From Candidatus Hermodarchaeota archaeon (GTDB taxonomy: Archaea; Asgardarchaeota; Hermodarchaeia; Hermodarchaeales; Hermodarchaeaceae): a stretch of DNA of 27,978 nucleotides. Position numbers and translations under genes: made by a program. Shown one piece after another: positions 6,764 to 15,441 of the stretch; the stretch's first letter is position 1; every line of letters starts with the position of its first letter. Location: positions 1 to 27,978 of the forward strand of contig JAEOTD010000051.1 of the NCBI GenBank assembly GCA_016839995.1. The letters are read 5' to 3'. Under the pieces are notes generated by a model. It had not been told where the DNA came from and searched no databases. It was given only the letters and a program-made list of their open reading frames with translations.

Positions 6764-8649
6764 CTTCGCTCCCCCCTCGGTATAAGTACGACAAAGTTGG
6801 CTCCCTGTGAATGGTCACCGTGTATTCGGTCTTCAACCCAGATTTGACCACCATATCGTTGTAGGATTCGCTGGACCAAAGTCAGTCCAATACCAGAGCC
6901 TCGCACACCTTCCATACCATTTGGATAACGGTTGAAAATCCGTTTTTTCTCCGAATCAGGGACACCCGGTCCTTGATCTTGGACCTCAATCTTGACAAAC
7001 CTTTCGTCACTGTTCTCTTTGGCTTGCACTTCGATTTTGACAAGGGGGGTTCGGTCCATTTTCACGGCATTGTGAAGGATATTGAAGAACAACTCGGTGA
7101 GAAATCCATCGCCGTAAACCCAATACTTCTGGTCTTGAATGTTCGTTGAAAGAAAGACCTGTTTGGTGGGGAAGGCACGTTCCACTGCTCGAACAGCTGC
7201 ATGAAATGGGGGGGAAAGGTCCCGGGTTGAGAGTCGACGAGGTTCCGATTCAAGGGATTGGAATCGTTTCACGTTTGAGATGAGTTCAGCGCTACGTTCT
7301 ACTTGATCAAGTGAGGCCTGTAAGCCTTCGCGCAGATGTTTTGGTAATTCTTCATCACTTTCAATGAGTTCTAATGTTAACATAATGCCTTGATTGATGT
7401 TGTTCAAATCATGGGCCATCAGATCGACAAGAAACTCTGACCGTTGATGGGCGGACATTAATTTAATTTCTGCTTCCTTACGGTCAGTAATATCTTCTAA
7501 TGTTCCTTCATAACAGTAGACTTCTCCATTGGTATCACGAATGGCCCGGGCATTCAATTCAATCCAGATAACTTCGCCATCTCGACGTTGAAACTGGGCT
7601 TCAAAGGCTCGTACAACTTCCTCTTGTTTGATGAGTTCTTCCCATCGTTTTCGAGCCTCAGCATGAACGTAAAACTCAGAGGCCTTGTGCTCTAATAACT
7701 CCTCTTTGGCTTTATATCCCAGCATTTCAACCAATGATGGATTCGCATCATGAATCTGTCCATCCGGAGTCGTTCGGAAAATGCCAACTGGAACACTATC
7801 AAAAAGGCTGCGAAATTGTGCTTCTGATTCCTCTAAGGCAATTTGTGCCTCTTTCCAGTCGGTGATATCAATAAACGTTAATTGGAGAGCAGGTCTTCCC
7901 TCAAAGTCGGTTCGAGATCCAAATGCACGAATCCAGCCGAGGCTTCCATCCTTCCGGACAATACGGAATTCGCGTGGAACCGGTTTTCCTCCTTTCAGAA
8001 CTCGTTCGATACGGTCAATCAGCTTTCCTTGGTCTTCAAGGTGAAGTAGGGCGAAAAATTCGTTGGGAGATAAAGCGGTTAATTCCGAAGAAGAATAACC
8101 TGAGATTTCGGAGGCAACGGGATTTGAGAAGACAATTCCTGGGGGGTTGCTTGAGATGATGACTAGGCCCTCAAGTGATTTTTCAATTAAATTATCATAT
8201 TTGGCTTCGGCTTTCTCAAGAGCAGATTCCATTTCTTTTTCTGCCGTAATTTCAATTCCGATTCCAAAGATTTCCTCTACGTTCCCGTCCTTATCGGTGA
8301 TGAAGGTGTTATTCCATCGCATTAGCCGTTTTTCACCGGATTTTGTCATCCAATGTACTTGCGGTGAATCGGGTGTAGATTCCCCTAAAACCAGGTTTTG
8401 GAACCGGATCATCAGGTCTTCTCGCTCATTTTCAGGAATCAATAGTTCGACGATATTCTTGCCAAGGACTTCCTCCTCAGTATAACCAGTAACCTCTTGG
8501 CAACGGCGATTAAACAACGTTATTCGGGCTTGAGGGTCGACAGCTACCACCAGGGCACCCGTGGTGTTAACGAGACGCTTAAATCGCTCTTGGTCATTCT
8601 CAACCGGCTTCTTCGAAAACGATTCGGAGTCGCGAGTAGGCGATGGCAT
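6760..8649 (-). CDS. three-PAS sensor histidine kinase
   Basis: A 629-residue soluble kinase with no membrane segment, so it senses an intracellular signal. There are three PAS domains, at about 22-135, 147-268 and 272-393, each ending in a PAC-type strand (for example IFGIGIEITAEKE and CYEGTLEDITDRKEAE). The dimerisation helix with the phospho-accepting His413 follows (LMAHDLNNINQG), then an HATPase domain with N-box FFNILHNAVK, G1 DQGPGVPD and G2 GSGIGLTLV. The ATG at 8649 has GAGGT 7-8 bases upstream. The end of the gene overlaps the receiver gene at ATAG. The last codons lie in an AGGGGGG run; one more G would join the frame to the receiver and give a hybrid kinase. The ligand of the PAS domains cannot be told from the sequence. 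Confidence 0.93.
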   Translation of the reverse strand: MPSPTRDSESFSKKPVENDQERFKRLVNTTGALVVAVDPQARITLFNRRCQEVTGYTEEEVLGKNIVELLIPENEREDLMIRFQNLVLGESTPDSPQVHWMTKSGEKRLMRWNNTFITDKDGNVEEIFGIGIEITAEKEMESALEKAEAKYDNLIEKSLEGLVIISSNPPGIVFSNPVASEISGYSSSELTALSPNEFFALLHLEDQGKLIDRIERVLKGGKPVPREFRIVRKDGSLGWIRAFGSRTDFEGRPALQLTFIDITDWKEAQIALEESEAQFRSLFDSVPVGIFRTTPDGQIHDANPSLVEMLGYKAKEELLEHKASEFYVHAEARKRWEELIKQEEVVRAFEAQFQRRDGEVIWIELNARAIRDTNGEVYCYEGTLEDITDRKEAEIKLMSAHQRSEFLVDLMAHDLNNINQGIMLTLELIESDEELPKHLREGLQASLDQVERSAELISNVKRFQSLESEPRRLSTRDLSPPFHAAVRAVERAFPTKQVFLSTNIQDQKYWVYGDGFLTELFFNILHNAVKMDRTPLVKIEVQAKENSDERFVKIEVQDQGPGVPDSEKKRIFNRYPNGMEGVRGSGIGLTLVQRILQRYGGQIWVEDRIHGDHSQGANFVVLIPRGERR

Positions 8650-8733
8650 TGGCGGTACCTCTTATGGCGAAGAAATCAGGTGAATCGTGTGACCCACTAA
8701 TGGCTCCTTTCTCCTGATTGGCTTCATACCCCG

Positions 8734-8742
8734 TATTTAAAA
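8734..8742 (-). promoter_or_regulatory. TATA-like box of the histidine kinase
   Basis: TTTTAAATA on the minus strand lies 85 bases before the kinase ATG. A second candidate, TTTTATACC, is at 8758-8767. The leader would hold a 21-codon open frame (ATG 8727 to TAA 8662) ending 12 bases before the kinase start; nothing shows that it is translated. Confidence 0.45.
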
Positions 8743-8817
8743 CCAGCTCAACGGACGGTATAAAACCTTTTCATCAACTCTCTCAGCATGCCACTTCGTT
8801 GTAGATTAAACAACACA

Positions 8818-9624
8818 CTAGACCTTATCTTCAGCCAATGACCGAATCAGATGCTCAACCCCAAACCGCCTCTCAGTGTTCGGGAGATACCACGGCTCAG
8901 GAAACCCAAGGACCTGCTTCATCTCAGGAACGGTTTTTCCCTCCGCTACCATGTCCTGAACTTGCACCTGTAGATTTGAAAGAAACTGGATCCGCTTATC
9001 AATATGGTCTTGGGGATCTAGAATGGGACCTCGATGCCCATCAAAAAGAACAGCAACATCGCGATTCCTAATTTCTTGCATACGGATTATCATTTTCGGA
9101 ATATTCTCTTCAGGCATCGACATCTGTTTACGTGAAGGAAGAGGCACGGCATCTGAAGAGAAAAACCATTTTCGCTCAGGTTCCCAAAATCCCACCATTT
9201 CTTCACAATGCCCCGACAGATTCACAACCTCAAACGAGAACTCTCCCACCTCAATTGACGTTGCCTCTAATTGCTTCCCTTCTGTAACTGGTTCGGGGCG
9301 CCCCCAAACAAATTGGAAAAACTCAGGCAAAGGGTAGGGTTCACGCAACGATTCTAAGGTAATGGGTCCCGTAAAGACTTCCGCCTCTGGAAGGAACGCT
9401 GCACATCCCCCATAATGGTCCTCATGATTATGTGTCACGAAGACACGCTTCACTTTGTGTTTTTTCGTAAAGGTCCGAAGCTCCTCAACGGCATTCCAAC
9501 ACCCTGCATCAATGACTACGTCTTCCACGTGGTATGCGTATACCCACATAATCGCCTGACCCCCCAATGGCGATGCGGTTTTAATACAGGTGACTGTGTC
9601 CTCGAACTGTTCAAACTCAATCAT
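8818..9624 (-). CDS. metallo-beta-lactamase-fold hydrolase
   Basis: A 268-residue enzyme of the metallo-beta-lactamase superfamily. The binuclear metal site is visible: THNHEDHYGG (His65, His67, Asp69, His70), a later His in LSGHCEEMVGF, an Asp in FFSSDAVPLP and a final His in LFDGHRGPI. The C-terminal 70 residues form a helical cap, as in glyoxalase II-like hydrolases of small thioesters or lactones. No flavodiiron or RNase-type extra domain is present, so it is not an oxidoreductase of that kind or RNase J. The ATG has no ribosome-binding site, and its TATA box is shared with the divergent hdrA operon. The substrate is unknown. Confidence 0.88.
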   Translation of the reverse strand: MIEFEQFEDTVTCIKTASPLGGQAIMWVYAYHVEDVVIDAGCWNAVEELRTFTKKHKVKRVFVTHNHEDHYGGCAAFLPEAEVFTGPITLESLREPYPLPEFFQFVWGRPEPVTEGKQLEATSIEVGEFSFEVVNLSGHCEEMVGFWEPERKWFFSSDAVPLPSRKQMSMPEENIPKMIIRMQEIRNRDVAVLFDGHRGPILDPQDHIDKRIQFLSNLQVQVQDMVAEGKTVPEMKQVLGFPEPWYLPNTERRFGVEHLIRSLAEDKV

Positions 9625-9677
9625 AGAGGTAATTCAATCCAAGTCTATGCTGAATAAACTATCGTATGAGTGATGAG

Positions 9678-9684
9678 TATATAT
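9678..9684. promoter_or_regulatory. shared bidirectional TATA-like box (hydrolase / hdrA operon)
   Basis: TATATAT lies nearly midway between the divergent starts at 9624 (minus) and 9734 (plus), 50-54 bases from each, and is the only TATA-like element in the 109-base gap. Being almost self-complementary, it could place the pre-initiation complex in either direction. Confidence 0.5.
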
Positions 9685-9733
9685 GTGGCTTCCACAACCG
9701 CTATCCCACCTCTCCTAGTGTAGGTGCCACATA

Positions 9734-12085
9734 ATGAAAATTGGCGTCCTTCTCTGTAACTGCGGTGACACCATCAGCGACACCCTCGACTATGAAGCCC
9801 TTACAACTTTCACCGAAACCCTCCCCAAGGTCAAACACGTCGAAACTCGAAGCGACTGGTGTCAACACGAACCCCTCCAAGCCCTAACTCAAACTCTCAC
9901 TAAAAAGAAACTCGATCGCCTCGTCGTCGCAGCCTGCAGTCCACACCTCTTTGGTCCTCGTTTCTATCAAGCCACTGAAGAAGCTGGCATGACTCGCGGA
10001 CAAATCACTTTCGCTAACATCCGTGAACACTGCGCCTGGGTTCACCAAGATAACCCCCAAGGTGCCACCGCCAAAGCTAAACGTCTTATTCGTGCCTCTG
10101 TTTTCCGGGTTGCTGCCCAAAGCCCAGTAGCCACTAAAACCTTCCCTGTTACTCAAGAAGTCGCTGTTCTCGGTGCAGGTGTAGCGGGCATTCAAGCCGC
10201 TATCGATCTCGCTGATCGGGGTATCAAGGTTCATCTTGTGGAAAAGGAACCCACCATCGGCGGTCACATGGCCGTTTTGAATAAAACCTATCCTACGCTA
10301 GACTGCTCGATTTGTATTTTGGGTCCAAAGATGGCAGAAGCTGCTACACATCCCAATATCGAACTGTACCCATATACGGAACTCACTGACGCTAAGCATA
10401 TAGGTAAGGATTGGGTACTGACGCTGAACAAGAAGGCTACGTATGTAGATTGGGACAAGTGCACTGGCTGTATGCAATGTACGGAGAAGTGTCCGACGCG
10501 GGTAGATGATGCTTGGTCATGGAATGTAGCCAAGCGTCGCGCAATCTACATGCCTTTCTCACAGAGTGTTCCCCGGAAAGTGACCATCGATGCAGAGTAC
10601 TGCAAGAAACTCACCAATGACAAATGTGGTGTCTGTGAGAAGGTCTGTTCTGCTGAAGCCATAGCTTATGATATGAAAGATGAAACGGTTAATGTTCAGG
10701 TTGGAAGTGTAATTCTCGCAACTGGTTTCAAAGAGTTTGATCCGTCAGTGGTTCCTGAGTTACATTATGCAGAGAACCCAGATGTTATGACCCAAATGCA
10801 GTTTATCCGGATGATGGACTCTGTTGGACCCTTTGGCGGCAAGCTGGAAGTTCCCTCTGATGGACGGAAACCTGAAAAGATTGTTATGATTCAATGTGTG
10901 GGCAGTCGTGATGAACGGTACAGCTGGCAATGCTCAGCCTACTGTTGCATGGCAGCCATTAAACATGCAGAACTTGCCAAATTGGAATATGACCCGAATC
11001 TGGACATTACTATAGTGGCAAGGGATATCCGCGCTGGTGGCAAAGGATTCGATGAATTTTACGAACGCGCGAAGGAAGAGTACAACATCCACTTCGAGTA
11101 TCGCGGTGATGAGCTTAAAGTTGTCCAGAACAACGGTAAACCTGCTGTCAAATACACTGATCCATATGGAAAAGCTCACTCCCTCCCTGCAGATATTGTT
11201 GTGCTCTCCTGTGCTATGACCCCCTCTCCTGGCACTGAGGAACTGGCAAAGATGCTGGGTGTACCTCTCGGAGAACTGGGATTCTTTGAAGCTCAAGATG
11301 AGAAGGTGGCGTTAGCGCGAACCAATATTAATGGAGTGTTCCTGGCTGGTACTTGTCATGGCCCCAAGGATATCCCGGAATCCGTTGAACAAGCTGGGGC
11401 GGCTGCAGAAGAATCCTCGGTGTGGCTTTCCACGCAATCCGTATCAAAGGAACTTGATGTGGCTGTTGTCAACAAAGACGTGTGTACAGCCTGTGGGCTC
11501 TGTATTCCTTCATGTCCATCCCAAGCAATTTCATTTAACGAGTCCAAAGACTGTGTCATAGTCGATGAGGTACGCTGCCAAGCCTGCGGTGAATGTATGG
11601 CAACCTGCCCAGTCGACGCCATTGGTCCCCTCAATGTCAACCCCGTCGTGTTAGATGCTGCCATTAACGGACTCCTCAGCAATAGCGTCGAAGGCCCAGA
11701 ATCGGTGATTGTGGGATTTGCCTGCAGCGAATGCATGTACCGGGCAATCGATGAGGCAGGCGAAGAACGCCTTCAATATCCCGCAGACTTGCACCTTCTT
11801 GAAGTCCCATGTACAGGCAGCATTTCCACTCCAAAAATCCTCAAAACCTTGGAAGCGGGCGCAGATGGCGTTATCCTATTTGCATGTGCCTCCGATTTAT
11901 GCCATTATGGACGCGGATCACGTATGGCGAATAGTCGTGCACAAGTGGTTCGAAATGTGATTCGTCAATCAGGTGGAGATCCTGCGGCTGTTCAAGTGGT
12001 CCAGATGATTGGCCGGGAAGCGAAGGAATTTGCGGCAACTGCCCAGAAGGCGGTAGATGCAATCAAAGGAAGGAATGGAGGTTAA
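9734..12085 (+). CDS. hdrA: HdrA flavoprotein with fused C-terminal MvhD domain
   Basis: A 783-residue iron-sulfur flavoprotein, the putative electron-bifurcating subunit of a heterodisulfide-reductase-like complex. Order: HdrA N-terminal cluster domain (Cys8, Cys10, Cys43, Cys68); FAD site GAGVAG (147-152); DCSICILGPKM (190-200); ferredoxin-like cysteines 243/246/249/253 and 290/298/301/305; flavoprotein core; then a two-cluster ferredoxin (584-594 and 615-625). From about 655 an MvhD domain follows with its [2Fe-2S] cysteines (664, 667, 693, 718, 723). This layout also resembles QmoB, but the neighbours are hydrogenase genes. TAGGTG lies 7 bases before the ATG. It is the first gene of the operon. 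Codon use in the middle (about 10280-11460) has more G- and T-ending codons than at both ends. Confidence 0.92.
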   Translation: MKIGVLLCNCGDTISDTLDYEALTTFTETLPKVKHVETRSDWCQHEPLQALTQTLTKKKLDRLVVAACSPHLFGPRFYQATEEAGMTRGQITFANIREHCAWVHQDNPQGATAKAKRLIRASVFRVAAQSPVATKTFPVTQEVAVLGAGVAGIQAAIDLADRGIKVHLVEKEPTIGGHMAVLNKTYPTLDCSICILGPKMAEAATHPNIELYPYTELTDAKHIGKDWVLTLNKKATYVDWDKCTGCMQCTEKCPTRVDDAWSWNVAKRRAIYMPFSQSVPRKVTIDAEYCKKLTNDKCGVCEKVCSAEAIAYDMKDETVNVQVGSVILATGFKEFDPSVVPELHYAENPDVMTQMQFIRMMDSVGPFGGKLEVPSDGRKPEKIVMIQCVGSRDERYSWQCSAYCCMAAIKHAELAKLEYDPNLDITIVARDIRAGGKGFDEFYERAKEEYNIHFEYRGDELKVVQNNGKPAVKYTDPYGKAHSLPADIVVLSCAMTPSPGTEELAKMLGVPLGELGFFEAQDEKVALARTNINGVFLAGTCHGPKDIPESVEQAGAAAEESSVWLSTQSVSKELDVAVVNKDVCTACGLCIPSCPSQAISFNESKDCVIVDEVRCQACGECMATCPVDAIGPLNVNPVVLDAAINGLLSNSVEGPESVIVGFACSECMYRAIDEAGEERLQYPADLHLLEVPCTGSISTPKILKTLEAGADGVILFACASDLCHYGRGSRMANSRAQVVRNVIRQSGGDPAAVQVVQMIGREAKEFAATAQKAVDAIKGRNGG
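12077..12082 (+). promoter_or_regulatory. ribosome-binding site deciding the second hdrA start
   Basis: GGAGGT lies 7 bases before the ATG at 12090, inside the last codons of the first hdrA gene. It argues against the upstream in-frame ATG at 12057, which would overlap the first gene and has no such site. Confidence 0.75.
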
Positions 12086-12089
12086 CAGA

Positions 12090-14078
12090 ATGACAAGCGA
12101 AGAACCCCGAATCGGAGTATTTGTCTGTAAATGTGGAACCAACATTGCCAAAGTGGTGGATGTACCTGCAGTTGCAGAGTATGCCAAGGACTTACCCAAT
12201 GTCGCTTATTCCGGTTGGCAGTTGTTCACCTGTTCTGAGGAAGGTCAAAATATCATCAAAGACCACATCAAAAAGCACAAACTCAACCGCATTATTGTCG
12301 CTTCCTGTAGTCCAAAATTACATGAACCCACCTTTCGACGAACCGTCATGGAGGCTGGAATTAATCCCTTCTTCTTTGAAATGGCGAATATCCGCGAACA
12401 CGTATCATGGGCCCATATGAAACAAAAAGATGAATACGACGAAGCCACACAAAAAGCCAAAGACCTCGTTCGCGCTGCTGTGTTTCGAGCCTCCCAGCTA
12501 GAATCCATTGGCTCGACCACACAAAAGGTTCCTCCCGTCTGTATGGTCATTGGTGCAGGGATTGCCGGCATCACCGCTAGCACCCTCCTCGCAGATGAAG
12601 GCTATGAAGTACACCTTGTCGAACGAAGCCCTGCTCTCGGAGGAAAAGCCGCACAACTGGGCTTTGTATTCATGACTGACACATGTGGCGTCTGTGTTCC
12701 ACCTCGACACGGTGAAATGGCTCGAAAATGCCTCTCCAAACGTGTCATTCTCAATGATCCTAAAATCCATGTATACACACAAACTGAAGTCAAACATTTC
12801 GGCGGATACATCGGAAACTTTCAAGCGAAACTCGAAACCCAACCTCGTGGCGTAGACATCGATACCTGCACCCTTTGTGGCAAATGCATTGAAGTCTGTC
12901 CTGTCGAAGTTCCACACGAACTCGACTTCGGATTCGGCAATCGCAAAGCCATCTATCTCCCTCACCCACAAGCCGTTCCCCGTTCACCTGTAGTTGATTT
13001 CAAGAATTGCACTAAATGTGGTAAATGCGTCGAGGTTTGCCCTGTAGATGCCATTCATCTGGATGAGCAATCCAAAAGCACCGATCTTACCGTCGGAACA
13101 GCAATAGTTGCCACAGGATTCGATGTCTTCGAACCCACGGGACTCTATCAATACGGTGAGAACCCAAATGTCATTCTACAACTTGCCCTTGCCCGACTCA
13201 TGGATCCACTCGGACCCACAGATGGTAAGCTTATCAGAATCTCTGATAAAAAACCGCCCAAACACGTGGGGATGATCCAATGTGTTGGAAGCCGTGATCC
13301 CGAGTATTATTCCCATTGCTCACGGGTCTGCTGCCAAGTAGCCATAAAACATGCCGTCTACATCAAAGAGCATTGGCCCGACACCGAAGTCACCATCTTC
13401 TACAAAGACATTCGGCTCCAAGGAAAGGAATACGAGCGCTACTACCTCAAAGCCCAGAAACTCGGTGTGAACTTCCATCGAGCCGACATAACCGATGTGA
13501 AGGAAACCCCCAACAAGGGGCTCAAACTCGCGGTTGAGCACCACAATGGAGACAAAGAAACCGTTAACGTTGACTTGCTCGTACTCTCTGCGGCTATGAC
13601 ACCTGCTGAAGGTGCCAAAGAATTAGCCCATACACTCAACATGGAAGTCGACTTGAAAGGATTCTTTCGTGAGTACCATCTCAAACTTGCACCCGTTGAC
13701 ACAACTACTGATGGTATCTACCTAGCAGGAGCCTGCAGTAGTCCACGTGATATCGCGGAGGCTTCCTTCATGGGTGCTGCCGCTGCATCCCATGCTGCCA
13801 TTCCCATGAGCAAAGGAGAAGTCCAAGTCGACCTAGCGAAATCCATTGTCGATGAATCCCTATGTATCGGGTGTGCCAACTGCTACGCCGTCTGTCCATA
13901 CAGCGCAATCTACATGGAAGGGGGTGTTGCAAAAATCATTGAAGTCGCCTGTAAGGGCTGTGGCATATGTGTTGTTGAATGCCCCGCAGAAGCTATTCAA
14001 CTTCGTCACTACCGCGACAAACAAATTTACTCCCAAATTGAAGGCTTACTCGCCAATGTGGGGGCAACGAAAAAATGA
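12090..14078 (+). CDS. hdrA: second HdrA flavoprotein
   Basis: A 662-residue HdrA paralogue without the MvhD fusion. It has the N-terminal cluster domain (Cys13, Cys15, Cys48, Cys73), an FAD site GAGIAG (155-160), TCGVCVPPR (198-206), ferredoxin cysteines 260/263/266/270 and 307/310/313/317, and a C-terminal two-cluster ferredoxin (about 590-635, CIGCANCYAVCP and CKGCGICVVECP). The N-terminal motifs (CKCGTNI, FTCSEEGQ, SCSPKLHEP) are closer to canonical methanogen HdrA than those of the first copy. It starts four bases after the end of the first hdrA and overlaps mvhD by ATGA. The two copies differ enough to be old paralogues and could form a heterodimer with two flavin centres. No hdrB or hdrC lies nearby. 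Confidence 0.92.
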   Translation: MTSEEPRIGVFVCKCGTNIAKVVDVPAVAEYAKDLPNVAYSGWQLFTCSEEGQNIIKDHIKKHKLNRIIVASCSPKLHEPTFRRTVMEAGINPFFFEMANIREHVSWAHMKQKDEYDEATQKAKDLVRAAVFRASQLESIGSTTQKVPPVCMVIGAGIAGITASTLLADEGYEVHLVERSPALGGKAAQLGFVFMTDTCGVCVPPRHGEMARKCLSKRVILNDPKIHVYTQTEVKHFGGYIGNFQAKLETQPRGVDIDTCTLCGKCIEVCPVEVPHELDFGFGNRKAIYLPHPQAVPRSPVVDFKNCTKCGKCVEVCPVDAIHLDEQSKSTDLTVGTAIVATGFDVFEPTGLYQYGENPNVILQLALARLMDPLGPTDGKLIRISDKKPPKHVGMIQCVGSRDPEYYSHCSRVCCQVAIKHAVYIKEHWPDTEVTIFYKDIRLQGKEYERYYLKAQKLGVNFHRADITDVKETPNKGLKLAVEHHNGDKETVNVDLLVLSAAMTPAEGAKELAHTLNMEVDLKGFFREYHLKLAPVDTTTDGIYLAGACSSPRDIAEASFMGAAAASHAAIPMSKGEVQVDLAKSIVDESLCIGCANCYAVCPYSAIYMEGGVAKIIEVACKGCGICVVECPAEAIQLRHYRDKQIYSQIEGLLANVGATKK

Positions 14079-14563
14079 GTCAATCGAAATTAAAAACCAA
14101 AACGAAATCGACGCAAGCATCTGCTAAACCCAAGCCCGCTTGGGAACCCCGAATCGTCAGTTTCTGCTGCCACTATTGTTCGTACGGCGCTGCAGATTTA
14201 GCGGGGACAAGTAAAATGGCCTATCCGGTCAATGTCGAAATTATACGTGTACCCTGTTCAGGTCGCGTCGATCCCCTCCATGTCATCGAAGCCCTTCGAG
14301 AAGGAGCAGATGGAGTCATGGTGACTGGGTGTCTCAAAGAACAATGCCACTTCGTCACTGGAAACTACCATGCTGAAAAGCGCATGCAAAAACTAGCTAA
14401 GGACCTCGAAGACATTGGACTCGGTGGGCGATTAATCTTCGAATTGATGAGTGCCGGAATGGCAGGAAAATGGGTAGAAACTGCGTCATCATTTTACGAA
14501 CACATTCTGGAACTGGGTCCGAATCCATTGAGACGCACAAAACCCGAGGTGAAGTGCGAATGA
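14075..14563 (+). CDS. mvhD: MvhD, [2Fe-2S] electron-transfer subunit
   Basis: A 162-residue protein of the MvhD family, which carries electrons from the hydrogenase to HdrA. The ligand cysteines are visible in FCCHYCSYGAAD, VPCSGR and TGCLKEQCHF. The first 25 residues are a basic, low-complexity extension (QSKLKTKTKSTQASAKPK) that the usual family member lacks. The ATG overlaps the stop of the second hdrA (ATGA), so translation is coupled. It is a stand-alone counterpart of the domain fused to the first HdrA, so the operon encodes two MvhD modules. Confidence 0.92.
   Translation: MSQSKLKTKTKSTQASAKPKPAWEPRIVSFCCHYCSYGAADLAGTSKMAYPVNVEIIRVPCSGRVDPLHVIEALREGADGVMVTGCLKEQCHFVTGNYHAEKRMQKLAKDLEDIGLGGRLIFELMSAGMAGKWVETASSFYEHILELGPNPLRRTKPEVKCE
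14546..14551 (+). promoter_or_regulatory. ribosome-binding site deciding the mvhG start
   Basis: GAGGTG lies 8 bases before the ATG at 14560, which overlaps the mvhD stop by ATGA. This rules out a longer reading from 14470 that would add 30 residues translated out of frame from mvhD. Confidence 0.7.
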
Positions 14564-15441
14564 CCGTTCGAATTGCTACCATGGGTATGGCAGGCTGTAG
14601 TGGCTGCCATATTGCTTTACTCGACACCGGTGTTGCCCTCCTCGACCTCCTCAAAGACGTCGAACTTGTCTACTCTTATCCCGTCGTCGACACCAAAAAC
14701 CCAATTCCCCCTAACATCGATGTCGCTCTCATCGAAGGCAGCATCCGCACCGACCATGACCAAGAAATGGCAAAAGCCATGCGAAAACAAACAAAATTTG
14801 TTATTGCCTTTGGAGCCTGCTCAGCTCATGGTGGAGTAAATGGGTTAGCCAACACCTTCAACGCTCAGGAAGGCGTCGAATACGTTTATCACAAAACCAT
14901 CCTCATGGCTCAAAAAGTGGTCCCCCACGAAAATGTACCTCAAGTACTCCCAGCGGATCTTCGTCTCAGTGATGTGGTGAAAGTCGATTTCGTCATTCCG
15001 GGTTGTCCACCACACCCTGATGAAATTGCCAAAGTGATTACCACTCTACTCGCTGGAGAAACCCCCCAGCTATCCAAGAAAAGCATCTGTGATGAATGTC
15101 CCTTGGAACGCCTGACCGAAATCCCAGATCAACTTCGACGGACCCATGAAATTCCCGAACCCGAGAAGTGTCTACTCTCTCAGGGTTTTCTCTGCATGGG
15201 ACCTGCCACTCGCGCTGGCTGTAATGCCGAATGCACACGCCGCGGTATGCCCTGTACCGGATGCCGGGGCCCATCAGAAACCGTCTGGGACCAAGGCGTG
15301 GCTATGTTGGATGCGCTGGCTGCAATGGAAGAAGACCAGGTCGCCAACTTCAAATTACCTCGACTTGCTAGCACCTTTGCTCGATACACCTATGCCTCAT
15401 CGAAGCTCGATAACCTCCGCAAAGGAGTGCAGAAACCATGA
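14560..15441 (+). CDS. mvhG: [NiFe]-hydrogenase small subunit MvhG
   Basis: A 293-residue small subunit of a group 3 (F420-non-reducing, Mvh-type) hydrogenase. It carries the proximal cluster ligands GCSGC (12-16), Cys87 in FGACSAHGG and Cys149 in PGCPPHPDE, followed by C-terminal cysteines for two more clusters (CDEC 177-180, 204, 212, 221, 225, 232, 235). There is no twin-arginine signal, so the enzyme is cytoplasmic. It passes electrons from the active site in MvhA to MvhD. It is coupled to its neighbours by ATGA overlaps at both ends. Confidence 0.93.
   Translation: MTVRIATMGMAGCSGCHIALLDTGVALLDLLKDVELVYSYPVVDTKNPIPPNIDVALIEGSIRTDHDQEMAKAMRKQTKFVIAFGACSAHGGVNGLANTFNAQEGVEYVYHKTILMAQKVVPHENVPQVLPADLRLSDVVKVDFVIPGCPPHPDEIAKVITTLLAGETPQLSKKSICDECPLERLTEIPDQLRRTHEIPEPEKCLLSQGFLCMGPATRAGCNAECTRRGMPCTGCRGPSETVWDQGVAMLDALAAMEEDQVANFKLPRLASTFARYTYASSKLDNLRKGVQKP

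Noticed and set aside
6672..6854. 60-codon minus-strand frame across the kinase/receiver junction
   Set aside because: It is the third frame over the end of the kinase and start of the receiver, with no protein-like features.
8662..8727. 21-codon leader frame before the histidine kinase as a gene
   Set aside because: No ribosome-binding site, very short and no recognisable peptide character; mentioned only in the promoter entry.
12057..12089. Earlier ATG for the second hdrA
   Set aside because: It would overlap the first hdrA and lacks a ribosome-binding site; GGAGGT is ideally placed for the ATG at 12090 and the family N-terminus starts there.
12498..12971. 157-codon minus-strand open frame inside the second hdrA
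   Set aside because: Antisense to Fe-S and flavin motifs of HdrA; the frame is open only because of the biased codon use of hdrA.
14470..14559. 30-residue N-terminal extension of mvhG
   Set aside because: The extension is the mvhD coding sequence read in another frame; GAGGTG and the ATGA overlap support the start at 14560.
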